Below are positions 45,301 through 54,622 of a stretch of DNA of 64,000 bases, in pieces. The DNA is taken from contig CAYXXZ010000003.1 of NCBI GenBank assembly GCA_964469165.1, forward strand, positions 1 through 64,000. Direction: 5' to 3'. The position numbers were made by a program, and so were the translations under genes. The notes beneath the pieces are model-generated. The model was not told the origin of the DNA and did not search any database. It was given only the letters and a program-made list of their open reading frames with translations. Each line of letters starts with the position of its first letter. The first letter of the stretch is position 1. The DNA comes from CAYXXZ01 sp964469165 (GTDB taxonomy: Bacteria; Pseudomonadota; Gammaproteobacteria; Pseudomonadales; Porticoccaceae).

Positions 45301-45415
45301 GACTGGTGCCGTTTTCATGGCCTGCCGGGTCGCGCAGCAGCACCAGCGCTTTTTCTGCCGGGTCGTGGAGCCGGGCGGCTACTTTGGTTTGCCAGAGGGT
45401 ATTATGGTCAGTCAT
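42314..45415 (-). CDS. cas10: Cas10/Cmr2, large subunit with cyclase motif
   Basis: Cas10 is the signature protein of type III systems. The 1033-residue protein has an N-terminal His17-Asp18 in ARLHDPAEKAL, the reduced HD motif usual for Cmr2; polymerase-like domains; and a palm with the cyclase motif GGDD at residues 783-786 in LIYAGGDDVLAM. The intact GGDD predicts synthesis of cyclic oligoadenylate when target RNA is bound, which would feed the CARF proteins of this locus. Whether the HD site is a working DNase is uncertain. It lies two bases after cmr1 and overlaps cmr3. Confidence 0.96.
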   Translation of the reverse strand: MTDHNTLWQTKVAARLHDPAEKALVLLRDPAGHENGTSRALTRLLGFHEITADSVDVDNDEVLTRTLFKKGIPADMYRHIQRADWWAAAADRPQFPMDEITVPTKNGEERTLAVSGWAQVLWAKEPVLIHPLTGETFDLGKSGGLTDTAIEAVKERSFNHLSELLVRLGAGKEESPDWRKLLLAFWRFGPELGVTNADTEDNDKLGNLWEILPADTRIPDHSIWDHLDLTSAFAGAFAADPDGEVALLSLSIGPVQPFIAAARTTSDLWAGSHLLSRLAWEAMRSVCEQLGPDAILFPRLRGIPQVDLWLREQMNLPDDLFAECTWNKGSTDSNPLFSAALPNRFVAVVPASQAKAIAEMVETGVRTWLQELGESVVTLLLSTAGYSGEQENITTPYEQMKEQLQGFPEVHWAAVPFSLIRCRDEQKQRDLDIDQLSASMRPFFTGEGEPGFLDKPAWKVLQKELELVDEQGKQFVFFAPNPGVLYPAVFDLAERVMAAAKASRTFVQTTQEGWRCSLTGENEWLTTNREQLHWNQNYRKQQGTLWTEIADKKPSWAKKGEHLSALPAIKRLWPTLFAEEVEEALKLKEKIGRFVVSTHTMALAHQLEKNINAVISDELEATLAQQPRVALPRKLAKAIYSAKGEPGLVARIPGWLEAARDADDDGEALDEAQREIRQLLGIKRVETYYSLLMMDGDRMGAILSGDEKTDTAITYQQSFHPKVQTGFAKRAANQPLIKQYGDQQRAITPNRHLAISGALNDFSQTVVRHVVEEEHLGRLIYAGGDDVLAMLPVTDLLSAMQRLRYAYSGTVPEDEAVDWGELRGRKKLVCKSGFAWLDGRLMRMMGGSHVGSDGQVRSGATASCGAIIAHHQAPLSAVLRELRSAESRAKNEGGRDAFSLTIVKRSGGALYLTEKWDGPVKPIRLLIAMRDFLAADGVSRRAIYHTLEWLDESELPANVFDSGMAQSLLTYQLDRQANGDAKKQVSELAESLVKLALNWPQEKRIEKLRNFLSVAEFLARETRVSAEEQGGDQ

Positions 45416-45417
45416 GT

Positions 45418-46413
45418 TTACACCTCAGCCCGATGAAATTGTGGGTGTCGATCCAGAAAGGCGTGGGCCGCGGAAAAACAGGGGATAAAGCCTTGTTGCT
45501 TCTGAGGTGACAACTTTTTCCACAGCTCATCAGCGGGGCGACAGGGCATATGAAACACCGTTGCCACAAAACCCGCTTCACTCGAACGCACCTTGAAACG
45601 CAGGCTATGCGGCACCCGATCATTATTTCCCCAACCAGGCATCATGCCTTTAGTGCTGGGGTAAGCCAGCATCAATCGATCCGGGACAGCACGGCGCATA
45701 TCGGCCCGCGCCTGAGCCAGCAATCTCATTGCGTCCTCCCATTTCGTTAGCGGCGCTGATTGCCACAGCAGCACGCCTGTTTCATCCACTCCCAGGGCAT
45801 GAGGCCAGTCAGTCTGTATCGCAGTTTTCCAGTCCCGCGTGCAGTGCTTCAACTCCCCGATGTCTCCGACCAAATCAAAAGATCCCCAGCCATTGCGGCT
45901 ACGGCCACCCAAGGCGCCGTAGGCATGCATCAAGGCGATGGCTTGTTCCAGATATGAATCTTCGGGAAAAGCGATACGTAGCCGCGTTTCGGAGCCTGAC
46001 TGGATGGCGGCATTGGCTTTCAGCTTTGGACCCGGAACAACTGGGCCATATCCAGAGTACAGCGCAGCCGCAATGTGGTTCTTGCCCATTGAAACCTGGC
46101 CAATGGCAGGCGCCTGATTGAGTTTACCCAGGCTCCAATCATCCAACCGAATCCGCACCTGGCTCTTGCGCGCGGCAACCTTGTTTCCTTTGTGATCCTG
46201 ATCATCTTCCAGCCAGGCGTGACCAAACAGCAGCCCCTCTTCCTTGCGCATGGCCGCCACATTCACCTTGAATTGTTTTTCTGCCGCGTAGGCCACCCGC
46301 CACCACTGCCGCAACAACGCTTTGAACGGCGGTGTGCGCCACTGCCCCGATTGCTCGGCATTGCCGAGAAAGGCGGGCGTGATGAAACGCACGGTATATT
46401 CCAGTTTTTTCAT
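45418..46413 (-). CDS. cmr1: Cmr1, Cas7-like RAMP subunit
   Basis: Cmr1 binds the 3' end of crRNA and target in the complex. The 331-residue protein has the family opening YTVRFITPAFLGNAEQSGQWRTPPFKALLRQWWRVAYA (residues 6-43) and the RAMP glycine loop YGALGGRSRNGWGSF near residue 175. It is separated by 16 bases from the upstream CARF gene and by two from cas10. Confidence 0.93.
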   Translation of the reverse strand: MKKLEYTVRFITPAFLGNAEQSGQWRTPPFKALLRQWWRVAYAAEKQFKVNVAAMRKEEGLLFGHAWLEDDQDHKGNKVAARKSQVRIRLDDWSLGKLNQAPAIGQVSMGKNHIAAALYSGYGPVVPGPKLKANAAIQSGSETRLRIAFPEDSYLEQAIALMHAYGALGGRSRNGWGSFDLVGDIGELKHCTRDWKTAIQTDWPHALGVDETGVLLWQSAPLTKWEDAMRLLAQARADMRRAVPDRLMLAYPSTKGMMPGWGNNDRVPHSLRFKVRSSEAGFVATVFHMPCRPADELWKKLSPQKQQGFIPCFSAAHAFLDRHPQFHRAEV

Positions 46414-46429
46414 GTTTTATCCTTCCTGC

Positions 46430-47554
46430 TTATTCGATCCATTCAATTTGGTCCGCATCCAGCATCACGGTATAGCGGGTGTAACCGTGCTTGCCGAAGC
46501 CGGTGATCTGATAGCGCTTGGCCAGGCTCTGGCCCAGACGTTCAACCAGAGCCTTGTTGACCCGGCTTTTCTTTTCATCAAACCAGCCTTTCTCCATGCC
46601 GTTGGCCAACGCCTCGCGGGTACGGTCCAGGTCACGGCCCATCTCTCCTTCTATGCGTTCGAAGAGAGCGAGAAAAGTTTCGGCGTATGCCTGGTTGGGC
46701 CCGGCCAGATCGCGCACGCCAGGTTCATTGTCACCATCCAGCAGACGCCGGATGATCCAGACATAAAAGGCAAACAAACTCGGAGGCAAAGTCACCTCTT
46801 CACCCGCCGCAATCAGCCGTTTGCCGGCGATGTTCACGACCAGTGACTCCTCCCCATTGAGGCGCTGCGCCTTTTGAATGGTCTCGCTGAAGCCTGCACG
46901 GCCTTCGAGAAGCAGGGTCGGTACTTCATCGCGCAAGCGTACAAAGGGAATTTCCGCCAGGGTGACCTCTGCATCGCGGGCGTCGAGTACCCTACCGTTG
47001 GGACCGTCGATGAGATGGCTCATCGGGGTGGGATAATAGAAGCCCGGCAGGTTCTCGAAAGGCTCCGACACCAGAACGTGGGAAAGCCTGTCTTGCGCGC
47101 GGCCGAACAGGGAAAGGGCGTAGCCGGCGTAATAGCCCATGGTTTTGCGCCCGCCAGCCATCGAGACGTGCAGCGCGGCATCGTCGTCCCGTGTCAGATC
47201 ACGAATGAAGCCGGTGATGAAGTCCGCCGCTGCCTCGTTTTCCTCAGGGGTGCGAATGTCTTCCAGAGGTCGGCCAGAACCCGTGCTGATGGTATGCAGT
47301 GAATCGCTGTCGAAAAGGCTCGGGGCGAGGCCGTAGTCGTGGCAGAACGCCGTGAAGCGTCCCTTGTCGAGAAGATTGAGCCGGGCATTACGGGCGCCAC
47401 CAATGGTGGTGAGGAGGTGGATTTCGGTAGGCACGAAGGCAGGTTGCCTCTGCCAGGTGAGCGCCCACAGGGTCTCGGTCAGGATCTGTGGCGACATGCC
47501 GCTGACGACCAAGAGGATACGACGGGGAAATTCTTCGGGGCTGGAATACGCCAC
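46430..47554 (-). CDS. CARF-domain protein of the NE0113 family
   Basis: This 374-residue protein matches the Cas_NE0113 family: ILLVVSGMSPQILTETLWAL at the start, DIRTPEENEAAADFITGFIRDLT, and ALHVSMAGGRKTMGYYAGYALSLFGR, which supplies the CARF ligand loop. The C-terminal half (from about residue 215) is helical with a winged-helix-like end (GFGKHGYTRYTVML). Members have been annotated both as ring nucleases and as regulators; from sequence alone I can only say it should bind a cyclic oligoadenylate. A GTG start at 47554 with AAGGG upstream makes it the first gene of the cas operon. Confidence 0.8.
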   Translation of the reverse strand: MAYSSPEEFPRRILLVVSGMSPQILTETLWALTWQRQPAFVPTEIHLLTTIGGARNARLNLLDKGRFTAFCHDYGLAPSLFDSDSLHTISTGSGRPLEDIRTPEENEAAADFITGFIRDLTRDDDAALHVSMAGGRKTMGYYAGYALSLFGRAQDRLSHVLVSEPFENLPGFYYPTPMSHLIDGPNGRVLDARDAEVTLAEIPFVRLRDEVPTLLLEGRAGFSETIQKAQRLNGEESLVVNIAGKRLIAAGEEVTLPPSLFAFYVWIIRRLLDGDNEPGVRDLAGPNQAYAETFLALFERIEGEMGRDLDRTREALANGMEKGWFDEKKSRVNKALVERLGQSLAKRYQITGFGKHGYTRYTVMLDADQIEWIE

Positions 47555-47719
47555 TGCTACCCTTCCATGCTGTTACTGGTGGCACAATCTTGCCACGGCC
47601 TTTATGGAAAGGATTCAATCACAAGATTGTCAAATGGGCGACATCAAAACCGAGGAACGGTAGATTTTGCGTCATGAGCGGTCGGTTGGGCTTCGACAAG
47701 CCGGGGGCAAACGGCTTTT

Positions 47720-47744
47720 TCGCGGCCAAGGCCGCTCCTACGGC
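47720..47744 (+). repeat. REP-like family B half site at the right edge of the CRISPR island
   Basis: TTCGCGGCCAAGGCCGCTCCTACGGC lies between the first cas-operon gene and cfa. It repeats the element at 27621-27643 with one or two changes and in the same orientation. The 47555-47774 gap otherwise holds only the cas promoter region, in which I cannot pick out clear boxes. Confidence 0.7.
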
Positions 47745-47774
47745 GAGGCGGAAGTGCGAAGCGGGGGTGCGGCG

Positions 47775-48908
47775 TCAGGCGGAGGTCGCGCGCCAGGACC
47801 GATACGTTTCCTGCCGCGCCTGCTTCGATAAAACAATCTGCCACAGCTGCCCCTGGCGGGAGCGGAAATATCCGGCCGAGCTGGATAGGTAGAAAAGCCA
47901 CATGCGACGGAAGCGTTCGTCGTATTTTTCCGAAAGCTTCGGCCAGGCGGCCTCGAAGTTGTCGTGCCAGGCCATCAGGGTGCGGTCGTAGTCCTGGCCG
48001 AAGTTGTGCCAGTCTTCGATGATGAACAGTTCTTCGAGGGTTTCGGCAATATCTTTCGCGGATGGTATCTTGCCGTTGGGGAAAATGTATTTATTGATCC
48101 ACGGATCGGTTTTGCGGGAGGTGACGCGATTGCCGATGGTGTGCAGCAGAAACAGCCCGTCGTCGGCGAGCAGGCGATGCACCGTCTTGAAATAATCGCG
48201 ATAATTTTTATAGCCCACATGTTCGAACATGCCGACCGAAACGGCTTTGTCGAATTTTCCTTCGAGGTCGCGGTAATCGATGAGCTGGATTTCCACCGGC
48301 AGGCCGCGGCAGGTTTCCTGGGCGAGTTTCTGTTGCTCCCTGGATACGGTGATGCCCACCACTTCGACGCCATGATGGCGCGCGGCGTGGGCGGCAAGAC
48401 CACCCCAGCCGCAACCGATTTCCAAGAGCCGCTCGCCCGGCTTGAGCTCCAGCTTGCGGCAGATCATTTCCAGTTTGTGTTGCTGCGCCTCGTCCAGCGT
48501 TTTGGCGTGTTGCCAGTAGGCGCAGGAGTAGATCATCTGCTGGTCGAGCATGGCCTCGAACACATCGTTGCCGATGTCGTAGTGTTGTTCGCCTACCTGA
48601 AAGGCGCGGCGTCGGGATTGCAGATTGACGAGCCGGGCCTTGAGGCTCGCAAACGCCAGCCGCAGCCGTCCCCAGCCGCGAACCTTGTGGTCGAGGCCGG
48701 CGCGCATCAGGCGGTAGAGCATTTCATCGAGGCGCTCGCACTCCCATTGCCCATCCATGAAGGCTTCGCCGAGCCCCAGCGACCACTTGGCCAGTACGCG
48801 GTCGTACACTTGAGGGTCGCGGACGCGGATGTCGTGGGGTGAATGACCGTCGATCGCCACCTCTGCCTCGCCCAGCAGTTGTTGCAGAATTTCCTTATGT
48901 TTTTTCAT
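47775..48908 (-). CDS. cfa: Cyclopropane-fatty-acyl-phospholipid synthase
   Basis: Cfa adds a methylene bridge from S-adenosylmethionine to unsaturated acyl chains of membrane phospholipids, usually in stationary phase or acid stress. The 377-residue protein has the N-terminal lipid-binding region (DPQVYDRVLAKWSLGLGEAFMDGQWEC), HYDIGNDVFEAMLDQQMIYSCAYW, the SAM motif LLEIGCGWGGLAAHAA and GMFEHVGYKNY. The ATG at 48908 is chosen; a longer form from 48947 adds a non-conserved leader. Confidence 0.95.
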   Translation of the reverse strand: MKKHKEILQQLLGEAEVAIDGHSPHDIRVRDPQVYDRVLAKWSLGLGEAFMDGQWECERLDEMLYRLMRAGLDHKVRGWGRLRLAFASLKARLVNLQSRRRAFQVGEQHYDIGNDVFEAMLDQQMIYSCAYWQHAKTLDEAQQHKLEMICRKLELKPGERLLEIGCGWGGLAAHAARHHGVEVVGITVSREQQKLAQETCRGLPVEIQLIDYRDLEGKFDKAVSVGMFEHVGYKNYRDYFKTVHRLLADDGLFLLHTIGNRVTSRKTDPWINKYIFPNGKIPSAKDIAETLEELFIIEDWHNFGQDYDRTLMAWHDNFEAAWPKLSEKYDERFRRMWLFYLSSSAGYFRSRQGQLWQIVLSKQARQETYRSWRATSA

Positions 48909-49069
48909 GATCTGTGCTGCCCAAAACAAAAAGCCTGTGTTTACCATAGCCCAGCATTACGCAATTTCAAGATTTCAGGAAAAGTCAAGAAAAACAAGCA
49001 TCAGCGACGAATTTTTTGTTCGCTCGATGGTATGCTCGGCAGCACGAGAAGAACCATGATGAGGTAAGA

Positions 49070-49618
49070 ATGCCGCTGCAGATTTCCATTGCTCTTCCAT
49101 CCTGGTTGCAACAGCTCAATGCGCAGCCGCGTCGCTTTGCAAACGAGGAAGAGGCGATGCGCTGGACGATAGAGGCCTCGCGCCACAACATCGGCGACGG
49201 CGGTGGGCCGTTCGCTGCCGCGGTCTTGAATGAAAACCTGGAACTGATCGCGTTCGGTGCCAACCGCGTCGTCCCCGACCGCGCCTCCATTCTCCATGCG
49301 GAAATGTTTGCGCTGCTGTTGGCACAACGCCGGCTGGCAAGCCATGATCTCGCCGCGCTGGGCAATTTCACTCTCGTCACCAGTTGCGAGCCCTGCGCCA
49401 TGTGCTTTGGCGCCATTCCGTTCGCGGGTGTGCGCCGGGTGATTTGCGGCGCCACCAAGGACGATGCGCAGTCCGTCGGTTTCGACGAAGGCGACAAGCC
49501 GTCGCACTGGCAGGACAGCCTGCTGCGCCGGGGCATCAGTGTGCAAACGGAAGTACTGCGCCCCGAGGCGGCGGCAGTGCTGGACGAGTACCTGCGCGTT
49601 GGGGGGAGGCTTTATTAG
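49070..49618 (+). CDS. Nucleoside/nucleobase deaminase (cytidine-deaminase superfamily)
   Basis: This 182-residue zinc deaminase has the proton-donor motif LHAEMFAL and the metal-binding CEPCAMC in the expected order. The family of stand-alone proteins of this type includes guanine deaminase-like enzymes; the C-terminal part (SVGFDEGDKPSHWQDSLLRRGI) fits that group better than tRNA adenosine deaminases, but the substrate is uncertain. GAGG lies close before the ATG at 49070. Confidence 0.85.
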   Translation: MPLQISIALPSWLQQLNAQPRRFANEEEAMRWTIEASRHNIGDGGGPFAAAVLNENLELIAFGANRVVPDRASILHAEMFALLLAQRRLASHDLAALGNFTLVTSCEPCAMCFGAIPFAGVRRVICGATKDDAQSVGFDEGDKPSHWQDSLLRRGISVQTEVLRPEAAAVLDEYLRVGGRLY

Positions 49619-49637
49619 ACGTGGCGCCGCACTCTAC

Positions 49638-49842
49638 CCTGTAGGGCCTGCCTGCAGGCGACAAGTTCGGTGGTTGTCGCTTGCGGGCAAGCTCCTACAG
49701 GTGTTTGGTCCGTCTGCGCCAGCACCTGGAAGATACGGCGGCCCCGCAGACCAATACGGGCTCCACGCCCGCACCTTACCCTGTAGGGCCTGCCTGCAGG
49801 CGACAAGTTGGCAGTTGGGGGCAAGTTCCTACAGGCCTTTGG
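49638..49842. repeat. Two degenerate family A REP palindromes
   Basis: CTGTAGGGCCTGCCTGCAGGCGAC appears at about 49639 and 49780, each followed by a complementary half (GTCGCTTGCGGGCAAGCTCCTACAG at 49677, GGGGGCAAGTTCCTACAGG at 49818). The second half site is worn. They fill the gap between the deaminase gene and the convergent YdjM-like gene. Confidence 0.75.
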
Positions 49843-50836
49843 CTCGCTGTACCAGTGCATGGAAGGTGCGGCGGTCCCGCTCCCGGTCGACCGCCAGATT
49901 AATGGCGTCGAGATCGACGATCTCGCCATTTTCTTCACGCAAGCGGTAGGTGAACACATGGGGGCGGTCGTCACGAAGCCATTCGAAGGCTTTGCCATAG
50001 CGCAGATCGTGAAAATAAAGGGTGTCGTCGATACTTTCTACCTGGAAGTAGCCGTCTGACACCTTCAGTAGATCCCTTACCAACGGCGCGTGACTATGCC
50101 CCGCCAGCAGCTCTTCCCGGCGGGAGAAATGGACAAAGTCCGCCGGGCCACTCGTATCGAGCAGTGAGAAAAACCCCACCCGGTAGCCGTCGTCCGTTTC
50201 GGCGATCCCGCGCCACAGCAGATTGTTGAACATGGTGGGCTTGACGAACAGGCGTTGCACCGCCACCCCCTGTTGCCGCAGGGCATCTTCAAACTGTGCC
50301 GTAACGGCCTGCTTGTTGTACAAGGTCAGGGCGAGGTAGGCACTCGCAAGCATCACACCCACTCCCGCCAGGGCCTGGCGCGCCCGTGCGCCGCGCAGCC
50401 AGGGGAAGACCAATACCACCAGCAACAGCGGCAGGGTATAGAGGGGATCGATGACGGAGATACTGGCAATGGCAAAGCTATGATTGCTGAATGGCAGCAA
50501 CAGCTGGATGCCGTACGAGGTAAAGGCATCCAGCAACAAGTGGCTCGACAGCACCGCGCCACACAGCAGCGACCAGTGCCGCCAGCTGGCGCGCTCGTCC
50601 CTTGCAAGCAAACGCCCGAGCAGCAACGCCGCCAACAGCGCAAAAACGATGGAATGCGTGATGCCTCTATGAAAGGTCAGTGCCGCGGCATCGCCGAGCA
50701 GTTTCCCGACAGCGACATCGATATCCGGCAACAGCGCCACCAGCGCTCCCGTCAATACCGCCTTGTTGCCACAGCGGCGCCCCAGTGTAAGCTGGCCGAT
50801 GGCGGCGCCCAGCAGAGCGTGGGACAGGGTATCCAT
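49829..50836 (-). CDS. YdjM-family inner-membrane metal-dependent hydrolase-like protein
   Basis: This 335-residue protein starts MDTLSHALLGAAIGQL and has ALLPDIDVAVG and FHRGITHSIVFALLAALLLG, the His/Asp pattern of the LexA-binding inner-membrane-associated hydrolase family (YdjM, PF04307). Three to five membrane helices fill the first half (about residues 60-160); the second half is soluble. Family function is unproven. Its 3' end overlaps the edge of the neighbouring REP element. Confidence 0.85.
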   Translation of the reverse strand: MDTLSHALLGAAIGQLTLGRRCGNKAVLTGALVALLPDIDVAVGKLLGDAAALTFHRGITHSIVFALLAALLLGRLLARDERASWRHWSLLCGAVLSSHLLLDAFTSYGIQLLLPFSNHSFAIASISVIDPLYTLPLLLVVLVFPWLRGARARQALAGVGVMLASAYLALTLYNKQAVTAQFEDALRQQGVAVQRLFVKPTMFNNLLWRGIAETDDGYRVGFFSLLDTSGPADFVHFSRREELLAGHSHAPLVRDLLKVSDGYFQVESIDDTLYFHDLRYGKAFEWLRDDRPHVFTYRLREENGEIVDLDAINLAVDRERDRRTFHALVQRAKGL

Positions 50837-50924
50837 GGCGGCGGCGCTCCGGTCGTCAGGTGGCAGGGGCGCCCATCATAACAAAGGGGTCACATAAAAC
50901 TGCGCGAGCGCCTGGAGTCTGTTT

Positions 50925-51006
50925 GAGGTCGCTTGCAGGCAAGCTCCTACAGGGCACCTATGCGCAACGTGAAGCATGGAACTCAGCAGCAGCAAAAGAT
51001 CGTGAA
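50925..51006. repeat. Family A REP half site followed by a second dispersed repeat
   Basis: GAGGTCGCTTGCAGGCAAGC at 50925 is a family A half. It is followed at 50963-51005 by GCAACGTGAAGCATGGAACTC and AGCAGCAAAAGATCGTGAACA, which recurs at about 63153-63192. Neither part is coding. Confidence 0.65.
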
Positions 51007-51013
51007 CAAGTGC

Positions 51014-52549
51014 TTACAAATAGCGATCGACACTCAGGCAGATACCCTTCTTCGCCAGCAGATCCTTCTCGCGCGCCAGCGCCAGCCGGGTGAGGGGATG
51101 ATCCTTGAGCCAGCCTTGCGGGTAAAGAATATGGAGATTGCGACCATCCACCTGCAGTTGGCATGGCAGCGGGGCGCTCTCCACCGGTGCAACATACTTG
51201 AACAGCACGGCAAGACGCAGCAACAGGCACAGGCGCTCGACCTGCTCGGCGCGCCCGTTGCCGCGCGTCTGAATCTCTTCGAGGGGAAACTTCTGGCGTT
51301 GGCCGCGCACCAGCAGGCCCAGCTCCACCTGCTCGGCATTGGAAAATCCCGGAAGGTCGCCGTTTTCTACCAGGTATTGGCCGTGCTTGTGAAAGCCGCT
51401 GTGAGAAATGGCGAGCCCCGCTTCATGCAGGTGGCACGCCCACACCAGCAACTCCAGATCCTGATCGGTGAGCTGCCAGTTGTCCCTGGCCGATTGATAA
51501 AGGTGGCGCGCCGTTTCTTCCACATGGCGTGCGCTCGACTCGTCGACACCGCAGCGCTGCATCACGGCCTTTACCGAACGCTCCCGCACGTCTTCGTGGC
51601 TGAGGCGGCCGATGGTGTCATACACGATGCCTTCGCGCAGGGCGCCGGTGGAGGTGCGCATCTCATCGATTCCCAAGGCATCGAAAAACGCGCAGGCAAT
51701 GGCCAGACCGGACGCGAACAGGTTGCGGCGCCGCTCGGGCAACCCGGCGAGCTTGCACAGCTCGGCCGCTGACGAGTAGCGCAAGATCAGCTTGCGCAGT
51801 TTCTGAAGGTTGCCCCGGGTGATCCCGGCGCTGGCCCAGTCCTGCGCGGCAATTACGCTTTCGAGGGAGCGCAGGGTACCGGACGAGCCCACCGCATCGC
51901 TCCAGCCGTAGCGTTTGAAGTCGGAGCGAATGTGGAGCATCTCGCTGTAGGCGGAGAAGTAGGCGTTGTCGAAGCGCTTGCGGGTGATCTCGCCGCCGGG
52001 AAAGAAGCGTTCGCCGTAGGACACACAACCCATGTGAAGACTTTCCATGAGGTGCGCCTCGAAGCGCTCGCCGATGATGAATTCCGTGCTGCCGCCGCCG
52101 ATGTCGACCACCAGGCGGGCGGTATCGTCGGCGAGGGTATGGGCAACACCGAGGTAGACCAGACGCGCCTCTTCCCGCCCCGAAATCACTTCGAGAGGAT
52201 GGCCAATGACCGCTTCGGCGGCCACGCGGAAGTCCCGGGCGTTGCGGGCGATGCGCAACGAGTTGGTGCCCACCACGCGCACCAGGTCGGGTTTGACGAC
52301 ATCGAGTGCCTGGCGAAAGCGGGCCAGGCATTCGAGACCGCGCGCCATGGCGGCATCGTTGAGGACACCGTTTTCCAGGCCGGCCGCGAGCTGGACGTTC
52401 TCGGCAATGCGCTCCACCGGGCGAACTTCGTTGTGTTCGAGCCGCGCCACCAGCATGTGAAAGCTGTTGGAGCCCAGGTCTATCGCAGCAAGCGAACGCA
52501 CCTCGGACGGTTGCTTGTACTGTGTGGCCATGGCGTGGTCTTGCACCAT
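51014..52549 (-). CDS. ppx: Exopolyphosphatase
   Basis: Ppx releases phosphate from inorganic polyphosphate. The 511-residue protein has the ASKHA phosphate-binding start AAIDLGSNSFHMLVAR, the second loop VVDIGGGSTEFIIG, and the helical C-terminal region with HLHEAGLAISHSGFHKHGQYL, an HD-like feature of Ppx. GAGG-type sequence precedes the ATG at 52549; a start at 52531 is also possible. It is divergent from trxA-rho, the arrangement seen in Pseudomonas. Confidence 0.95.
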   Translation of the reverse strand: MVQDHAMATQYKQPSEVRSLAAIDLGSNSFHMLVARLEHNEVRPVERIAENVQLAAGLENGVLNDAAMARGLECLARFRQALDVVKPDLVRVVGTNSLRIARNARDFRVAAEAVIGHPLEVISGREEARLVYLGVAHTLADDTARLVVDIGGGSTEFIIGERFEAHLMESLHMGCVSYGERFFPGGEITRKRFDNAYFSAYSEMLHIRSDFKRYGWSDAVGSSGTLRSLESVIAAQDWASAGITRGNLQKLRKLILRYSSAAELCKLAGLPERRRNLFASGLAIACAFFDALGIDEMRTSTGALREGIVYDTIGRLSHEDVRERSVKAVMQRCGVDESSARHVEETARHLYQSARDNWQLTDQDLELLVWACHLHEAGLAISHSGFHKHGQYLVENGDLPGFSNAEQVELGLLVRGQRQKFPLEEIQTRGNGRAEQVERLCLLLRLAVLFKYVAPVESAPLPCQLQVDGRNLHILYPQGWLKDHPLTRLALAREKDLLAKKGICLSVDRYL

Positions 52550-52587
52550 CCTCTACCTCTCTGCCCAGGCGCAGTGCCGCCCCTGGA

Positions 52588-52617
52588 TTGTGACCCGATA
52601 ACCGTAAGTGGTATGAT
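52588..52617 (+). promoter_or_regulatory. trxA promoter
   Basis: TTGTGA (52588-52593) and TATGAT (52612-52617) are 18 bases apart, about 80 bases upstream of the trxA ATG, in the ppx-trxA divergent region. Confidence 0.5.
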
Positions 52618-52698
52618 GCGCCGCATTGTACCTTTCCAAAGTCCGCGAATACCATTTCAGCGGACGCTTCTTGCCTCACACAAACTACGGAGAAACCC

Positions 52699-53025
52699 AT
52701 GGGTGACCAAATCGTTCACGTAACCGATGGCAGCTTTCAAGGCGACGTTCTGGGCTCTGATATTCCCGTTCTTGTAGACTTCTGGGCAGCCTGGTGCGGC
52801 CCCTGCAAGATGATCGCGCCTCTGCTGGATCAGGTGGCCGATGAATACGCGGGCAAGATCAAGGTTTGCAAGGTCGACGTCGACGCCAACCCCCAGACCG
52901 CTGCCAAGTTCAGCGTGCGCGGCATCCCCACCCTGATGCTTTTCAAGGGCGGCGAACTGGAAGCCACCAAAGTCGGCGCTCTGTCCAAATCCCAGCTCAC
53001 CGAGTTCATCAACAGCAACGTATGA
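52699..53025 (+). CDS. trxA: Thioredoxin
   Basis: Thioredoxin is the general cytoplasmic disulfide reductase. The 108-residue protein has the active site WCGPC (Cys33 and Cys36) in VDFWAAWCGPCKMIAP, the cis-proline loop RGIPTLMLF and the usual length. GGAGAAACCC precedes the ATG. It lies between ppx and rho as in pseudomonads. Confidence 0.97.
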   Translation: MGDQIVHVTDGSFQGDVLGSDIPVLVDFWAAWCGPCKMIAPLLDQVADEYAGKIKVCKVDVDANPQTAAKFSVRGIPTLMLFKGGELEATKVGALSKSQLTEFINSNV

Positions 53026-53068
53026 TCGGCGTTTGGCAGGCCGCGCGCCACGGCCTGTCAAAAATTCG

Positions 53069-53096
53069 TTGCGCTTTGCGCTTCAACGTCTATAAT
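53069..53096 (+). promoter_or_regulatory. rho promoter
   Basis: TTGCGC (53069-53074) and a perfect TATAAT (53091-53096) with a 16-base spacer lie 215 bases before the rho ATG. The long untranslated leader that would result fits the autoregulation by Rho-dependent attenuation known for rho in E. coli. No gene is visible in 53026-53310. Confidence 0.55.
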
Positions 53097-53310
53097 TCGC
53101 CCATCAACTGCATTCACCCGTGTCTGGATAATTCTTTCTCACCTATCTGGTCAGGCTTCTGCATGCGCCTCGCTGCGCCGCAGGCCCTTCTGCCAGTGTG
53201 GCGGTGAACAATAATCGGTGAAGCGCAATCCTGAAAACTCTCTCAAAACCACCGGCTACGGAACGCAGCCTTCACTCAGCCATTTTTCTATCACTGAACC
53301 TCACTTCTGT

Positions 53311-54570
<1,260 letters not shown>

Positions 54571-54592
54571 CCGGCCTCAGGTCCGACGTGTG

Positions 54593-54622
54593 ACGCCCAC
54601 CTTGCGGTGGGCGTTTTCGTTT
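54593..54622 (+). terminator. Intrinsic terminator after rho
   Basis: ACGCCCACC (54593-54601) and GGTGGGCGT (54606-54614) form a perfect 9-bp stem with a TTGC loop, followed by TTTCGTTT. It lies between rho and the convergent terC gene. Confidence 0.9.

Noticed and set aside
27600..47750. Prophage or insertion-sequence origin of the island
   Set aside because: I see no integrase, transposase, phage structural gene or tRNA at the borders; only REP-like direct repeats.
53218..53310. Longer N terminus for Rho
   Set aside because: The extra residues are not conserved and the 53311 ATG gives the standard 419-residue protein.
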